Shown: positions 29,216-41,579 of the stretch, in pieces | Position numbering within the stretch: position 1 is the first letter of the stretch | Layout of the letters: each line of letters begins with the position of its first letter | NCBI RefSeq assembly: GCF_964340395.1 | Contig: NC_135567.1 | Coordinates: forward strand, 18,542,306-18,606,305 | Length of the DNA stretch: 64,000 nt | Direction of reading: 5' to 3' | From: Glandiceps talaboti | Taxonomy: Eukaryota; Hemichordata; Enteropneusta; Spengelidae | Notes under the pieces: generated by a model | What the model was told of the DNA's origin: nothing | What the model saw: the letters and a program-made list of their open reading frames with translations, nothing else | Database searches by the model: none | Position numbers and translations under genes: made by a program

Positions 29216-31340
29216 TTTTCGAATTTTTGGAAATATTAAATTTATGATCCGATTTTTTACCGCCTTTCTTATAATTGACAATTGTTATTAAAAAAATTAC
29301 ATCTTAACAAGAAATTATCATGTCTTATTTTTAATTATCATTTTGGTTTTATATGTTCTTATTTTTAGCAGACTATAGACAAAATTCTAAAAGCAACTTC
29401 ACATAATTGACAATCTACTTTTTGTAGTGCCTTGAATGAAGAAACACTACTTGAACCAAAATAGTAAAAAACACGAATGAATTAAAATTTGAACAGTACA
29501 AATAAAGATTTGTTTAGAAAATCTAAAATCTACTTTCTGAAAATTTTATTTCAATGTCGAAAATTCTTTATAACGCATCTTTGCAATCTGCAATTTTACT
29601 TTTCTTATCTATTGTTGACACAAACAAGAAACAAAGTTACATAAAAAATGTTAACTTTCACATTTGGCGGGAAAAGTTGCAGACGACAAATAAATTGACG
29701 AAAAATTACAAACCATAGCTGTCAATTAACAAACAAGTTACTGAATACACAGATGACATCTAAAGAATTAATAACGCTGAGTTTGAACCCCTTGTGAGTT
29801 AGGCTATAAAACGCGCTAACAGCCCAGGTACAAGTTACGTCACGTGAATGTTAGAATACCTCTCTACTCTATAAGCATAGGAAATACATCAAGATCTGGA
29901 CTTAAAATTTCCAAAAAGTGTAATAAAATTCAAAAAAGTGAAAACGTGCAAACTATGCTAAGGCAACAAGTTTGTAGAGAGAGTTGTTTGTGAACGGATG
30001 CTGGTCTCTCCTTTAGGGGGATGTTTTGTTATTTAAATACATCGAGCTACACCGCCAACCAACTAACATCTTTATAAATTAACCTGCCTTGGGGTCCACT
30101 TAAAGATAAAAAAATTTAAACAAAAACAAAAGAAATGCATGGAAAGTAAAGAGGTAGATACTGCTAGGTTGTTTTCTGTAATGATATGCATGATTGATCT
30201 TTGAGAGGGCTTTTAGCCAATCAGTATCGATCCATTAGAGCCGAATATAGCTTGAGAAAGAAGTGTACATTTGAGACGATTATTGAGCAATTTCCAAAAA
30301 GTTGAAGTTGCAGAGCAGACGACACTTCTCATGATCACCAGTTTCTAAAAAATCTTTGAACTTTTTTCTCAGGGTAATCATAACAATCTCAAACTTTAAA
30401 GTTCTTTGTGGGTAGTCTTGTTTCATATTTACAGATAATTCAAACTTCTACATTTTTTGGGCCGGCAACATACATTACTTTTGTGTATATTTTCAGTTGC
30501 AGGTATCAAATACCTTCTAAAGGTTTGTGTTGAACCTTTTACAACAGCGTCAATAGATTTATAATTAACTGAGATACAGAGCAATGACACATTATTACAA
30601 GATTATTACAGCTAAAACAGGGAGAGTTTACCAGTCATCTGTACATATAGTATATTTAGTCATCAGTGTTGGTTATTTGGTAATTTGAGGTTGTTGTTTT
30701 TTCTCACTAGCTAATAGTACTTTTATTGCCAAACAAAGCAGGATTATGACTGAAGAAAACGTTGTATTTACGTTCATTCAGCTTTTAGAACACCCCTCAA
30801 TAACCATCAGGCAGTGTTCTAAGTTTTTATTTATCAAGTAAATCTAAACTGGCATGATCAACTCTGATCTTAAACATGCATTTTATATGATAGTCTTCTG
30901 ACGAACGTTGTCAGTTTTATTTGTACGAGGAAAAGTGGAATTTGACATGTTGAATCGTGTCCAGGAACGGGTAAAGTTCTCACCAGATAATCCGATATAG
31001 TACTGACTGAAATCTACCTTATACAATCAATTTAGTCTGACTAGTTACACAGGGGGATTCATACACCTGGATGTCCACAGCTGTATCATACGATGATATA
31101 ATGTCAGGTCAAAAAAAGTCGAAAATGTAAGTTTCTGTTACCATGTTACCTGTATCTCTGTGCATAATTCAACCACCTTTTTCAAGTAGTGGTTACTCTA
31201 CGTTGCACCAAATAATTTGTAGTGTATGTGAATTTGAGATGTTTTGTAGACTGACTTTTCGAAACAAATATATCACAGGCATACTTTCGGCGTTTACAAC
31301 TCAAGCTGTTTTCAACTTAGCTTAGAACATTCGCTGTGTT
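29216..31340. other. Intergenic, no gene seen
   Basis: AT-rich unique sequence carrying the clearest bipartite motif at 29663-29687 and another GCAGACGAC at 30315. No exon recognised. Confidence 0.5.
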
Positions 31341-31342
31341 GC

Positions 31343-31422
31343 TAGTCTGGATGTCAACGTGATTTTTAACTAAGTCTGTGGAGGTGTATAAATGGTAACG
31401 ATACTTTTTAGGAACTAGACTA
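31343..31422. mobile_element. 80-bp single-copy relative of the 797-1571 minisatellite
   Basis: It starts TAGTCTGGATGTCAACGTGA, contains GGAGGTGTATAAATGGTAAC and ends GGAACTAGACTA, matching the first unit of the minisatellite end to end. TA lies at both termini, next to GTCT...AGAC inverted ends. It is read as one copy of a very short TA-flanked element. Confidence 0.75.
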
Positions 31423-31439
31423 CCGTGTTGTATGATCTA

Positions 31440-31870
31440 TACTATGAGGAAAAGTCAAAATTAGCCAGGCGAATGTTCTGAAAGCTGTCTTTTCGGGCAA
31501 AATAGCGTTATAACTCTGGCTTGCGAGAACGCGTTATCAAGCTTGGTAGCAAAGTCTCTGGGCGACCCAGAATGCAACTTCCAAGTTCAGAGTTACAAAC
31601 TTGTCAGCCTGAGTCCGAGTCCAGTGCTATCTATCCATCATTGAATCTTTCAGCTCTCTCTGTCAAAGACCACGTTGGCACCCAGACTACCAAGGCCCAT
31701 ACTACATTTTAAAAAACACAAAGTTCTTTCCGTGATTCGCAAGGAGAGGTTGACCACCAAGCCAGAGACTTGTAGCCGTCAAAAGAAACTCGTCCTTCCA
31801 AAATCGGCACACACACAGGCACTAAATGACGTCATTCTCGTTAAACATTGCAACACCGCGTACTAAACCT
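31440..31870 (+). other. GC-richer unique block with overlapping open frames
   Basis: Two overlapping plus-strand frames (31521-31712 and 31675-31866) cover a region of higher GC and non-repetitive, coding-like composition. Neither starts convincingly and neither product resembles a known family. A broken gene fragment, an unrecognised exon or a regulatory block are all possible. Confidence 0.2.
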
Positions 31871-32640
31871 ATAATTGCGATACTTGTAAAAACGAGGGGT
31901 CAACGAACCCCTTGTAAACACAAACATTGCTGAATTGGCAAAGAGATATATTCAAAAAAACACACAAAAAAAAAATAAAATAAAAAAGTTCACAAACACG
32001 AATTCTTCTGTTATTTGTGTTAAGTTTCATATCTTTGGAGATGAACGAATCATGGACTCTAGGTTCATCGTTGCAAATGCAATATTCTACCCAGGTAGTC
32101 TAACTATTTTCGACAACCCTTCATAGTACATCCCAATACTGATGAGACGTAAACGAAAATTTGGGTATTGCTTCCAAAATGTGTAACGCTGAGTAGAAAT
32201 TTTCATATCTGTTGAAAACGTTTGTGTTCGTTCGCTACAGGCGGCTGACGTCAGAACAATAATACTACGCATAGAGAACAAAATACATTGATGTGTCTAT
32301 GTTTCGACATCTCTCACCAATGTCTTTGGTGAAGGCGCAAGTCTGACATGACATGAAACTTGAAAGGGTTGAAACATTTAATTATGTCTCGACCTTTCAT
32401 CTACTCAACGGTTATTTGCTAATTTACGGAAACAATAAGTCTGCAACGTTAATTAAACTTAATTGTAATATGCTAATGTCATTAGGTTACTTCGTATTAC
32501 AACGGGCTTCATTTCCGATTCATGTAAATAAGATCCGATTGATTAAACAATGTGAACAAGACGATATCGCCGCATAAGTAGGACAAGGGTATATTCATTT
32601 ATTTTTTCTAGTATGTGTCTTCGAATTTAAACCTAGTTTG

Positions 32641-33099
32641 TTTGTATGTATGTATGTATGTATGTATGTATGTATGTATGTATGTATGTATGTATGTATG
32701 CATGCATGCATGCATGCATGCATGCATGCATGTATGTATGTATGTATGTATGTATGTATGTATGTATGTATGTATGTATGCCTGTCTGCCTGCCTGTCTG
32801 TCTGTCTGTGCGTGTGTATGTATGTATGTATGTATGTATGTATGTATGTATGTATGTATGTATGTATGTATGTATGCCTGCCTGCCTGCCTGCCTGTCTG
32901 TCTGTCTGTCTGTGCGTGTGCGTGTGTATGTATGTATGTATGTATGTATGTATGTATGTATGTATGTATGTATGTATGTATGTATGTGTGTGTGTATGTG
33001 TGTGTGTATGTATGTATGTATGTATGTATGTATTGTATGTATGTATGTATGTATGTATATATGTATGTAGGTAGGTATGTAGGTATGTAGGTAGGCAGA
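32641..33099. repeat. Compound (TGTA)/(TGCA)/(TGCC)/(TGTC) microsatellite
   Basis: About 455 bp of tetranucleotide repeats, mostly TGTA, with TGCA (32700-32731) and two TGCC/TGTC islands (about 32780-32810 and 32876-32912). The two halves repeat the same TGTA-TGCC-TGTC-TGCG order, implying a segmental duplication inside the array. Open frames on both strands are artefacts. Confidence 0.97.
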
Positions 33100-34800
33100 T
33101 GGGTAGTTACAGGTGTGACGTCTGCCACATATGTAATGTAGATATCAATGATTACACCCTTATGAATTATTGTATACGGTTCATACAATCATAAATATAT
33201 ATATACACACACGATTTATTGTCAATTTAAGCCCAATACTATCAACGGCAAGTTTGATCAACGATCGAATGGAATTCACAAATTGTTCTTTCACGCCAGA
33301 GGAATACATATTTTTTTAAAGATTAATTATTGATGTAAAATTGATTAAAAGTAAGACACACTGAGAAGAAGATGACTAAAAACAAATAGACCATAAAAAC
33401 TGTCAAAACGAATACTGGGCTATTAACACCTTAAAATATGTTCAGTGTTCAGCAATGAAATGTTAAACGGTACTCTTTAGACTGGTAAAAACAACCTGTT
33501 GGTAAAATTATGCCAACATTTACATACAATATATCTACTATAGAATGAATCTTTTGAAAATAAACCGTGTTCTGTTACTTTCCTCAAGAAAATTCCACCC
33601 ATGCCTAGTTCAAATAAGGAATAAATACAGTGGTCACAAGACAAATCTTTTACATCGCGATCAAAATGATATCAAAAGTTTTTAGAATCCAATATGGCCA
33701 CCGACTACTGTCACAGGGGTATCATCCCAATGTGAAAATATAAGGTTGTCTATTTCTTTGAAAGGAAGATGGTGGACTTCACTTATCTTTTATCATTTCA
33801 ATAGGACCAGAAACACAAACTTTCAGAGTTTTAAGAATTTACATTTTTTACAGTCGCGTATTCTGAATTTCTTACGTTTACAACTCGTTATTGGAACTCG
33901 GTGAATTTCGTACTCAGAAAAATACACTTTTGTCAGCATCAGTGAGTATGGCAAACCGCGCACTTGAAAATGGTCGAGGAAAGGGCAAAGCAACAAGTAT
34001 GACCGAATTTACTGTTGAGGTAATCAACAAACTTGGCCTCCGATGTCGCAATTTAGATATGAACAGTTGATCTAAAACAACTCGCTAGTTTTTGGAATGT
34101 GGAGAAAAAATGAGACCTGAAAAGCGTGAGTAACAGTATCGTCTGCCACTGGTTGTCTGCGACCAATAACCGTCATTTTAAAAAAGTGTTGTAAGTGTCT
34201 TGAAGATGACAGAATCAAGTTACATGCAGAACAAAATTCGAATCGCAATTATCTAACAGATCTGTTTGTGAATTAAACACAGCAAAGATACCATACTAAA
34301 AAAATACATAACAGACATCTGATACACAATTCTACTCCCTTTGAACAAATGTCCCTTCTTCAGCAAATAGGTTGAAGATATTTAAATAAAATTAAATATT
34401 TTGATAAATTTAATCTTGAAATTATGTTGAATAACCAAAAATTCACAGAAACAAGGATGGGTATTCTAGTCAATTAATGTTCGCTCTACAGTAAGTTCGT
34501 CGAAATTTGAATACTAGGTTACCAACAATTGACACGACAACGTGTTATTGCACACATATTTATCAGAAAATGTGTTTAGGAATACGTTCAAGGGCCTCAC
34601 AAGCAAGCAATATTACGCCATGCTTACGTTGTTACGCAAACAAAATCTACATGCATAAACAGAGCGCAAATTGAAATGTAAAATACTACAGGGAGTGTGA
34701 GCAATAGAACGAATCATAACATGTACTTGTTTCTGAAGTTCCTGAAAGCTTGATTTCAGAACAAACTTCATATATGATCACACTTTTGAAAATTCAAGTA
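33100..34800. other. Intergenic, no gene seen
   Basis: AT-rich unique sequence. CCAATATGGCCACCGACTAC near 33691 is a YY1-like match, and ATCGTCTGC occurs at 34138. No exon recognised. Confidence 0.5.
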
Positions 34801-34804
34801 TATG

Positions 34805-34897
34805 AACAACAACAACAACAACAACAACAGCAGTAGTAGTAGCAGCAGCAATAACAACAACAACAACAACAACAATAACTACTACTACTACTACTAC
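34805..34897. repeat. (AAC)n/(AGC)n/(ACT)n trinucleotide repeat
   Basis: Successive AAC, AGT/AGC, AAC and ACT trinucleotide runs. The Cys/Tyr-rich minus-strand frame over it is an artefact. Confidence 0.95.
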
Positions 34898-34904
34898 AAA
34901 ACAT

Positions 34905-35190
34905 CAAAAACACCCACGTCGTCGCCTGTACATCGACCGCGCCATAACTGAACAGTGAGTTTGCAATATACGTGGTTTTCGATTCGCGCGGGCGGCAAAT
35001 CGTTGAACGAGCACTGTATTCCAATTGACCACCGATTCAAAATGAAAATATAGAGTACCATAGTCCTGTGAGCAAACGATGTGCGGTACTCGATTCTGAT
35101 GACAATGTCGCTAAAAACGGAGAAGCGAAGGAATATTGTTAGCATCGAGACTCAACTGACACCGGACGGTCTGCTAGCAGAGCTTACCGT
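34905..35190. promoter_or_regulatory. GC-richer unique block, possible conserved element
   Basis: Non-repetitive sequence with several CpG-containing stretches (CGCGCGGGCGGC near 34986), flanked by AT-rich DNA, lacking a recognisable coding product. A candidate regulatory element on composition alone. Confidence 0.2.
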
Positions 35191-35199
35191 AATGAAACA

Positions 35200-38100
35200 C
35201 TAACTTCAACAAATACGGGCAGTCCTTGCTACAAAAATAATAGCCACGCTATGTAAAATTAGAGTGTTTCAAACCTTCATGGTATATTTTTCTACACCAG
35301 AACAAATCGACGGTTTATATATTTGTGTTCCATGTCTCAGGGGGCCACAGAACAACAAAAAAGATGGTCATGTTTTCATTTGCCGATTCTATTTTTACAT
35401 CATATTGGCCTCAGAGCGATAAATTCAGGAATTAAAAAGCCGTCAAAAATAACACACATTTCCTCCCATTTAAATATTTTGATAAACTTTTATCTATACC
35501 GTGTAAAATAATTAGATACTTTAATTTCTGTTTCAAAAGTACTCGTGGGTTTTTTTGTGTTGGGCAAAACATCGTTTCTTTCCTATGACATTTATAATGT
35601 ATATACTTATTATCAATTTAAAATAAATTTAGAATTAGTTTTACTTCTCGATGAGTTTATAAATAAATTATATTACTGTAATCAATCGTTCATATACGGT
35701 CCACTAATAACAACACAAGTCAGTGTGCTTCGGCCCTTCCACCGTGTAATTTAGTCAAACCGATGTTGTGTTGAATAAACATGGCGTATTCCGACCGACA
35801 TGATAAAAATACAATTTTTACGTTGTAAGGCCGAATAAAAAAAGTTGTTTGGTTCCGGTTACCCGACCCCCTCCTAGTTTTTCACGCCGACCCTAAACTT
35901 TATTTGTACATATTCGAGAAAAAAATAAGAAAATCGCGAAAATTGTGAAGTCTCGCAAGAAATAGTGGATAGGGAGACTGACATCAACTGAAAAAGGCAA
36001 TATAAAACTGTTCTTCCAATCTGTAATGGTTGTACATTTGATGAGAAGAAGCCAATAACACAGAGACCATATAAAAACAACAGAAAAACATAACTACCTG
36101 AACTAGACACTCACATACGGAAAAAAATAAATAAATAAAAAATCTACCTACCCCACCTATTTTAAAATTCAATGTAATCGGAACCACACAATTTTTTAGG
36201 CCTAATCATACGGTTTTTTTTGTAAAAAAATCGGATTTATGTTGGACTAATGATGTAGATATTTTCCCCGACTATGTCTATACTGTGTCATATATTTGGT
36301 AATAACAATATTTCAATTCCCTGAGTCAAATATTCAAATTATTGAAATATTGTCAAACATGATGGTAGTGTCGTCAACTCTTCGTCACCGTGTATTGTAA
36401 GTCGCAGACGACATATGTTTGACCAGTCACAAAACATCGAGAGATTTATTTCAGAACAGTTGTGTAAGATGTCCGGTCTCCGCTAACGTTGAGTAATTTG
36501 AAGGTAAGATTGAAAACTAGACTCGCTTTTGACTTGATGGCGGGAAGTGTTGTGCCGCGCAGTTTACAGAAACGGATCTTGTCGTTTCATTTCGCAATTT
36601 CATGATAGCTAGAAAAACCTCTGAAGTCAACATTTGAAGTAACCTCGATCTAGGCGGTCGACGTGTACAGCTACAAAGCTAAACAACGAGTTATATACAT
36701 GACGCTAAGTTATGAGTTTGACCATGAAAACTAAGAAACAGTAAAATACAGCTAAAACAGGAAATTTACGAAAGAACAAAAAACAGAGATTTTCGTGACG
36801 TAACAACCGATCCTAATTCAAACCATAAATGTTTGTTTTGATCAACGGAAACGCACTTGCACTTTAGAACATCCGCACTAGTACGTTTGTTCTTATATTT
36901 GATTATTTGTCTAATATGTTTAAAATAAAAAACTAACCAAATTGTGTATGGAGTTAGACGAATAGAAAATAACTCATAACAGAAAACAATCTACTCCATG
37001 CTACTTTCATTTCATATTAAGGGTGGCGAGAACGTGTTGACAAAATATTGCTCCGAGTTGCTCTGAGAAAAAAGAAATGTACTGCCTGTCGTGTACCATC
37101 TTTTTTGCCGCCAACTTATTCAGAACAAAAAACTGCCCCCCCCCCCTCCAACTTTCTTGAATAAAGTAACATCATTTTAGATCAGAAAAATAGAAATCCT
37201 CCTCAAGAAACCAATGTTTCATTTTTTTTTTCAAAATTTATACAATTCATACAAAATTCTTCAGAAAATTGGATATCTCTAACAGTCTTAATTCTCACCG
37301 ATTTTTGAATGAAGATATTCAGTTAAAAATAGCTTCATTTCGTCGACCATTGACAGGTCTTCATAAAGGTGATTTTTCGCCAACACTTTAATTCTATGTT
37401 GAATGGAAATGAATTGTTTGGTGTAGTTACAGACAGTATTACCCCATGATAAATTAAAGGTCAATAAATTAACGTCACCGTAACAAATTGCGTAACGATT
37501 ACTCAAATACAACCAAACTGTCCATTTAAATTGTGTTTTGTGTTGTAATATATCTACCGGATTAACCTCTCGAGAATCAAGCAGTTTTCACAAAAATAAC
37601 TTCACCTTTTCTGTCTTTTCTGTGACTTTTTTTGTCATTTCAACATCAATTTTAGACTCAATTCAAATAATTAGAGTTTGTCTATGGAGTACTGACAAAA
37701 TTTTGATCTAAAAGTGAATAGAAATGGTCAACAAATTTACTAAAAAATCGCAATTAATAATTACCTCACTTATCTGACCGTGAAGAGAATGTGTTAGTGC
37801 TAGCATGCTTTATATTAGTATCAAAAGTGTTCTGACCAAAGCTCAGAAAAAAAGAACAAGGTGAATACAAATTTCAATATTTTCAAAGCCTACCGTTTAG
37901 GCAAATAACCAAAAGCTAAACTTAAGTCTGCTTTTCGCGCGCTTTTCCTCCATTAATTATGAAATACGTGACTCACGAGACAGATCAGTACTAACTTACA
38001 CATAGTGCTTGCGATTTTAAATTTAAAGTCACCAATCTCGTTCTCATGTACTTTCCTATGCAATGTCGGCATAGACACTGAGTTTCATCTGTAAACATTT

Positions 38101-40560
38101 GCGTACGTTGCGCGATAAGTGTTCTGTGTGGTCTGACAAACTTACCCTACAAACAATCGATATGAAGATAAACTACACAGTACTCCCTGTCGTATAAAAA
38201 CTGCCAAAATTTCCTACAAGAAACGTGTGTCTTCGTTCAAAAAAAATAATCATATTTATGTATGTATTAGTTCAGAATCAGGTTTAGGCTTAATTATATA
38301 GGTTATGTTACAAACATGGATCCAAAGTATCGCAACATGTCATTTTAAACTAAAAAAATATATATCCATTTACAACCTACATCTAAAATCACCAGCTACA
38401 AAATTGGCAACAATACTAATAGATCACCGACTTGGAATTAACGAGGGGAAAATTCGCGAATTGAGTTGTAGAATTCGGATTTGCAGTCTTTTTTTTGAAG
38501 TTGCGACTATTTAAAACAGACGAGTGTAATCACGTCGAGTTATTTCTCTATAGTCGAAGAAAACTTATAGGCCTCGGCAACCTATTGCGATGATTTTACA
38601 ATTGACAAAATTTACTGTAATTGGTCAAATTTCAAGTTACCCAGAACATTTCATCTTAATTTGCTTACAGAAATGAAGGGAACATGAATTCTAAAAAGTC
38701 CGTGTCCGCGCACTGACATCCGGTGCAACACGTACATTGCCGCGATAAACGGTTGGCTGGAACATTTTTCTTTTTCTGTCTGTAGGTGTCGCCCCAACGT
38801 AAAAAAGCTTCACCGAGTGCCGACTGTACGCGCGCTGTAACTATAATGCATCATTGGTACATTGGTTGCAAAAACAAGCAACAGGAAAGTTTTTATGGAA
38901 TTATTTGACCCAATAGCTGCGAAAATCACCCTTGAAATTATCATGATAGAGTAGAAGTTATACCGACCGTGCCCTTAATTGAACCAATTTCTAACTATCG
39001 CAAATTTTAGCCTTTTTTTCGACATTGCACTTACAATAACATGGCATTAAAAATGCAGTAATATCAACAACACATCACTAGTTGGTAATTGTGTTAATAT
39101 TCCAGGCTTGGCTAAGCAAAAACAAAACGAATTATGAATATTAAGTACGATTAAGACACATATTTCATGTTAGGGGTGCCAACACATAAAAAAGGTGTGA
39201 TGAAAATACTCAGAATAACACCTATATTAGTGAAATACTCTCATAAATAAGGAGATTACTTTAAGAATACAAAATCGCTAATGACATGGGCAGAATTAAG
39301 AAGTCGCGAGAAAAAGAAATGCGATTTAAAAATGCACTGCAGCGACTGGCAGCCCGAGATTGCCATGGTTGTAATATATGAGTGTCTGTTGTCGGGACTA
39401 ACACAAAATCGCAAGCTGGGGCGACCATGTATGGTGATCGCCAATACCACAGACAACATTCACAGTTTCTCAATAAAAACCTGACGGAACTGTCCCAAAA
39501 CGTAACACACAAAAGCTTGACCCGGACTTTAAAAACATAGGAGAGAGTGAGTTTGTGAAAAATACCAAGATTTATGATGAAACCAGAGAGAATTCGTTAG
39601 AATCGTAAAACCCTTACCTTCAGCTCTTAAAAACTGTTTCACTTCGGCAACTCGATGAAAGCTGGGTCACGTGTTAGAATTAGCCAATCAGAATGCTCTG
39701 AGCGAAGAGATAAACAATTATACTATGACATTAATGTCTTTAAACCTAATGTTTAGTTTTTGTAGTCATTATTAATTTTCGTAATAAAATCAAACTAAAC
39801 TGTGTCATTTATAGCCATTGTTATATGCAAAAGCACTGATTTGGTTCAAATCCATGATTTACAAGATTTTACTGAATTCCTTCGTCTTAAATGTGGAATT
39901 TTCTCAGAACGTGACGATCGTCTGCGTGGGTCATAATGATGATGGCAGTTTCCTTTGTCGGCATGCCGACCTAGATAACGTTTTTGCTTCTAAAATCTGT
40001 AATTCAAGTAAAAAAAATTAGGTTTTAGTGCAAATCGGAAGATTTTGTCCGTTTTAATAATTATGGCTTAAAATAGTCGGAGAAAGTCATCTAGTTTCCT
40101 CAGTATTGTTCAAAAACAAGTGAAAAGTCGGCCTTTTTGTGAGGGCTGAATGCCGCTGTTGCTGATGGATGAGTGTCAGGTCAAACAGGCTACAGCATAT
40201 CGGCGGCATGCCTTTGAAATGCACATTCTACTGCCTGTCATAAAATTTCACTTTTCAACAATATGTGAACCGAAACATTTTGACCTTCCGCGGCAGGATG
40301 GCCGCCTAAACGAAAATGGCGCAACAGGGATTGACATTTATGGCTCAATTTGATAACTTTTTGAAGAATTCTGCAATCATTTCGGACAGAATCTTTTAAC
40401 TGTGTGTTCTTTGTGATTTTTCAGCATTCGAAATATCTTAAAATGTAACGCAGACGATAAAAATCGTTTCCATCAGCAAACAAGAAACATTTAAATTTGT
40501 GTCACGGTCAAACATCAGTTATCGAACAACAGACAGAATATTAGAAAAAGAAGCATGTAT
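35200..40560. other. Intergenic, AT-rich, no gene seen
   Basis: No exon, RNA gene or large repeat is recognised in this stretch. It carries members of the dispersed motif at 36404, 39917 and 40450, an ATGGCGGGAAG site at 36537, and a poly-C run near 37134-37147. Confidence 0.55.
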
Positions 40561-40567
40561 GTGTATT

Positions 40568-40607
40568 TATTTGTTTGTTTGTTTGTTTGTTTGTTTGTTT
40601 GTTTGTT
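40568..40607. repeat. (TTTG)n microsatellite
   Basis: About ten TTTG units. Confidence 0.95.
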
Positions 40608-41395
40608 TTTACCTATTCATTTTAGGCGAGATTTTTGTTGAATATTTCCTACGAGTTATCTACTGTTAGATTTCAAAGTATATGAAAAACAGCGATAATA
40701 TCTTTGTCACGATAATTGTTATGGTAACCAATGATACAAAAATAGACCAGAAGAATAAATTACCGGTCACTGATAAATGACAAAAACTCTCTTTTCTATA
40801 TGAACAGAAACTAAAACCCGCTAAAAATAAAATAATAACTACTAAATTATTATCTCCAAATATACCATATGGACTGTAGCCACACCCACGCCATCGTGTT
40901 GTTTTTGCAGACTTGTGTCTGGCCTTAAACTGTGAACTTCCAGGTCAAAATCACAATGTCAAATTTGGGGATTTTCTGCAAATATTTCATTATTTTTCTC
41001 TCTTTTTTCTGAGATGATCATTTTCTAGACGAACCCTACGTTTTCACTTGTTAAACAATTCCATTTACAGCTTGTGGATTCGTTAAAATAAAAATAGTCT
41101 TAACTATGTAGATTTATATGATCACAAATAAATCTTTGACCTAGACTAAGTGAAATGATAATTATTTCCGTTTATTTTTGTTTCCGATTACCCAAGCTTT
41201 CCCCTTTTCTGTTTACATCTACGTCTGTAATTTTTCTCGTCCAACTTTCTCTGTTTTTTTCAGAGTTCACTGTCCGTAGATGTATAAATGTAGTTCTTGT
41301 CGAATTTGTCTCTAACAGTTTCCGTAGAGTCTGTGTCTGTCACCGTCTCTCACTCTCTCTATGTGTCTCTGTCTACCTCCCTCTCTCTCACTTCT

Positions 41396-41396
41396 G

Positions 41397-41437
<41 letters not shown>

Positions 41438-41479
41438 CGCTCTCCCTTCCCTCCTCTCTCTCCCTCCATCCCTCCCCCT

Positions 41480-41572
<93 letters not shown>
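41396..41572. repeat. Compound microsatellite (CTGT)n-(CT)n
   Basis: CTGT units (about 41396-41438), a CCCTCC-rich spacer, then about 85 bp of CT. The order is the same as at 17304-17675. Open frames here are artefacts. Confidence 0.97.
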
Positions 41573-41575
<3 letters not shown>

Positions 41576-41579
41576 AAAG

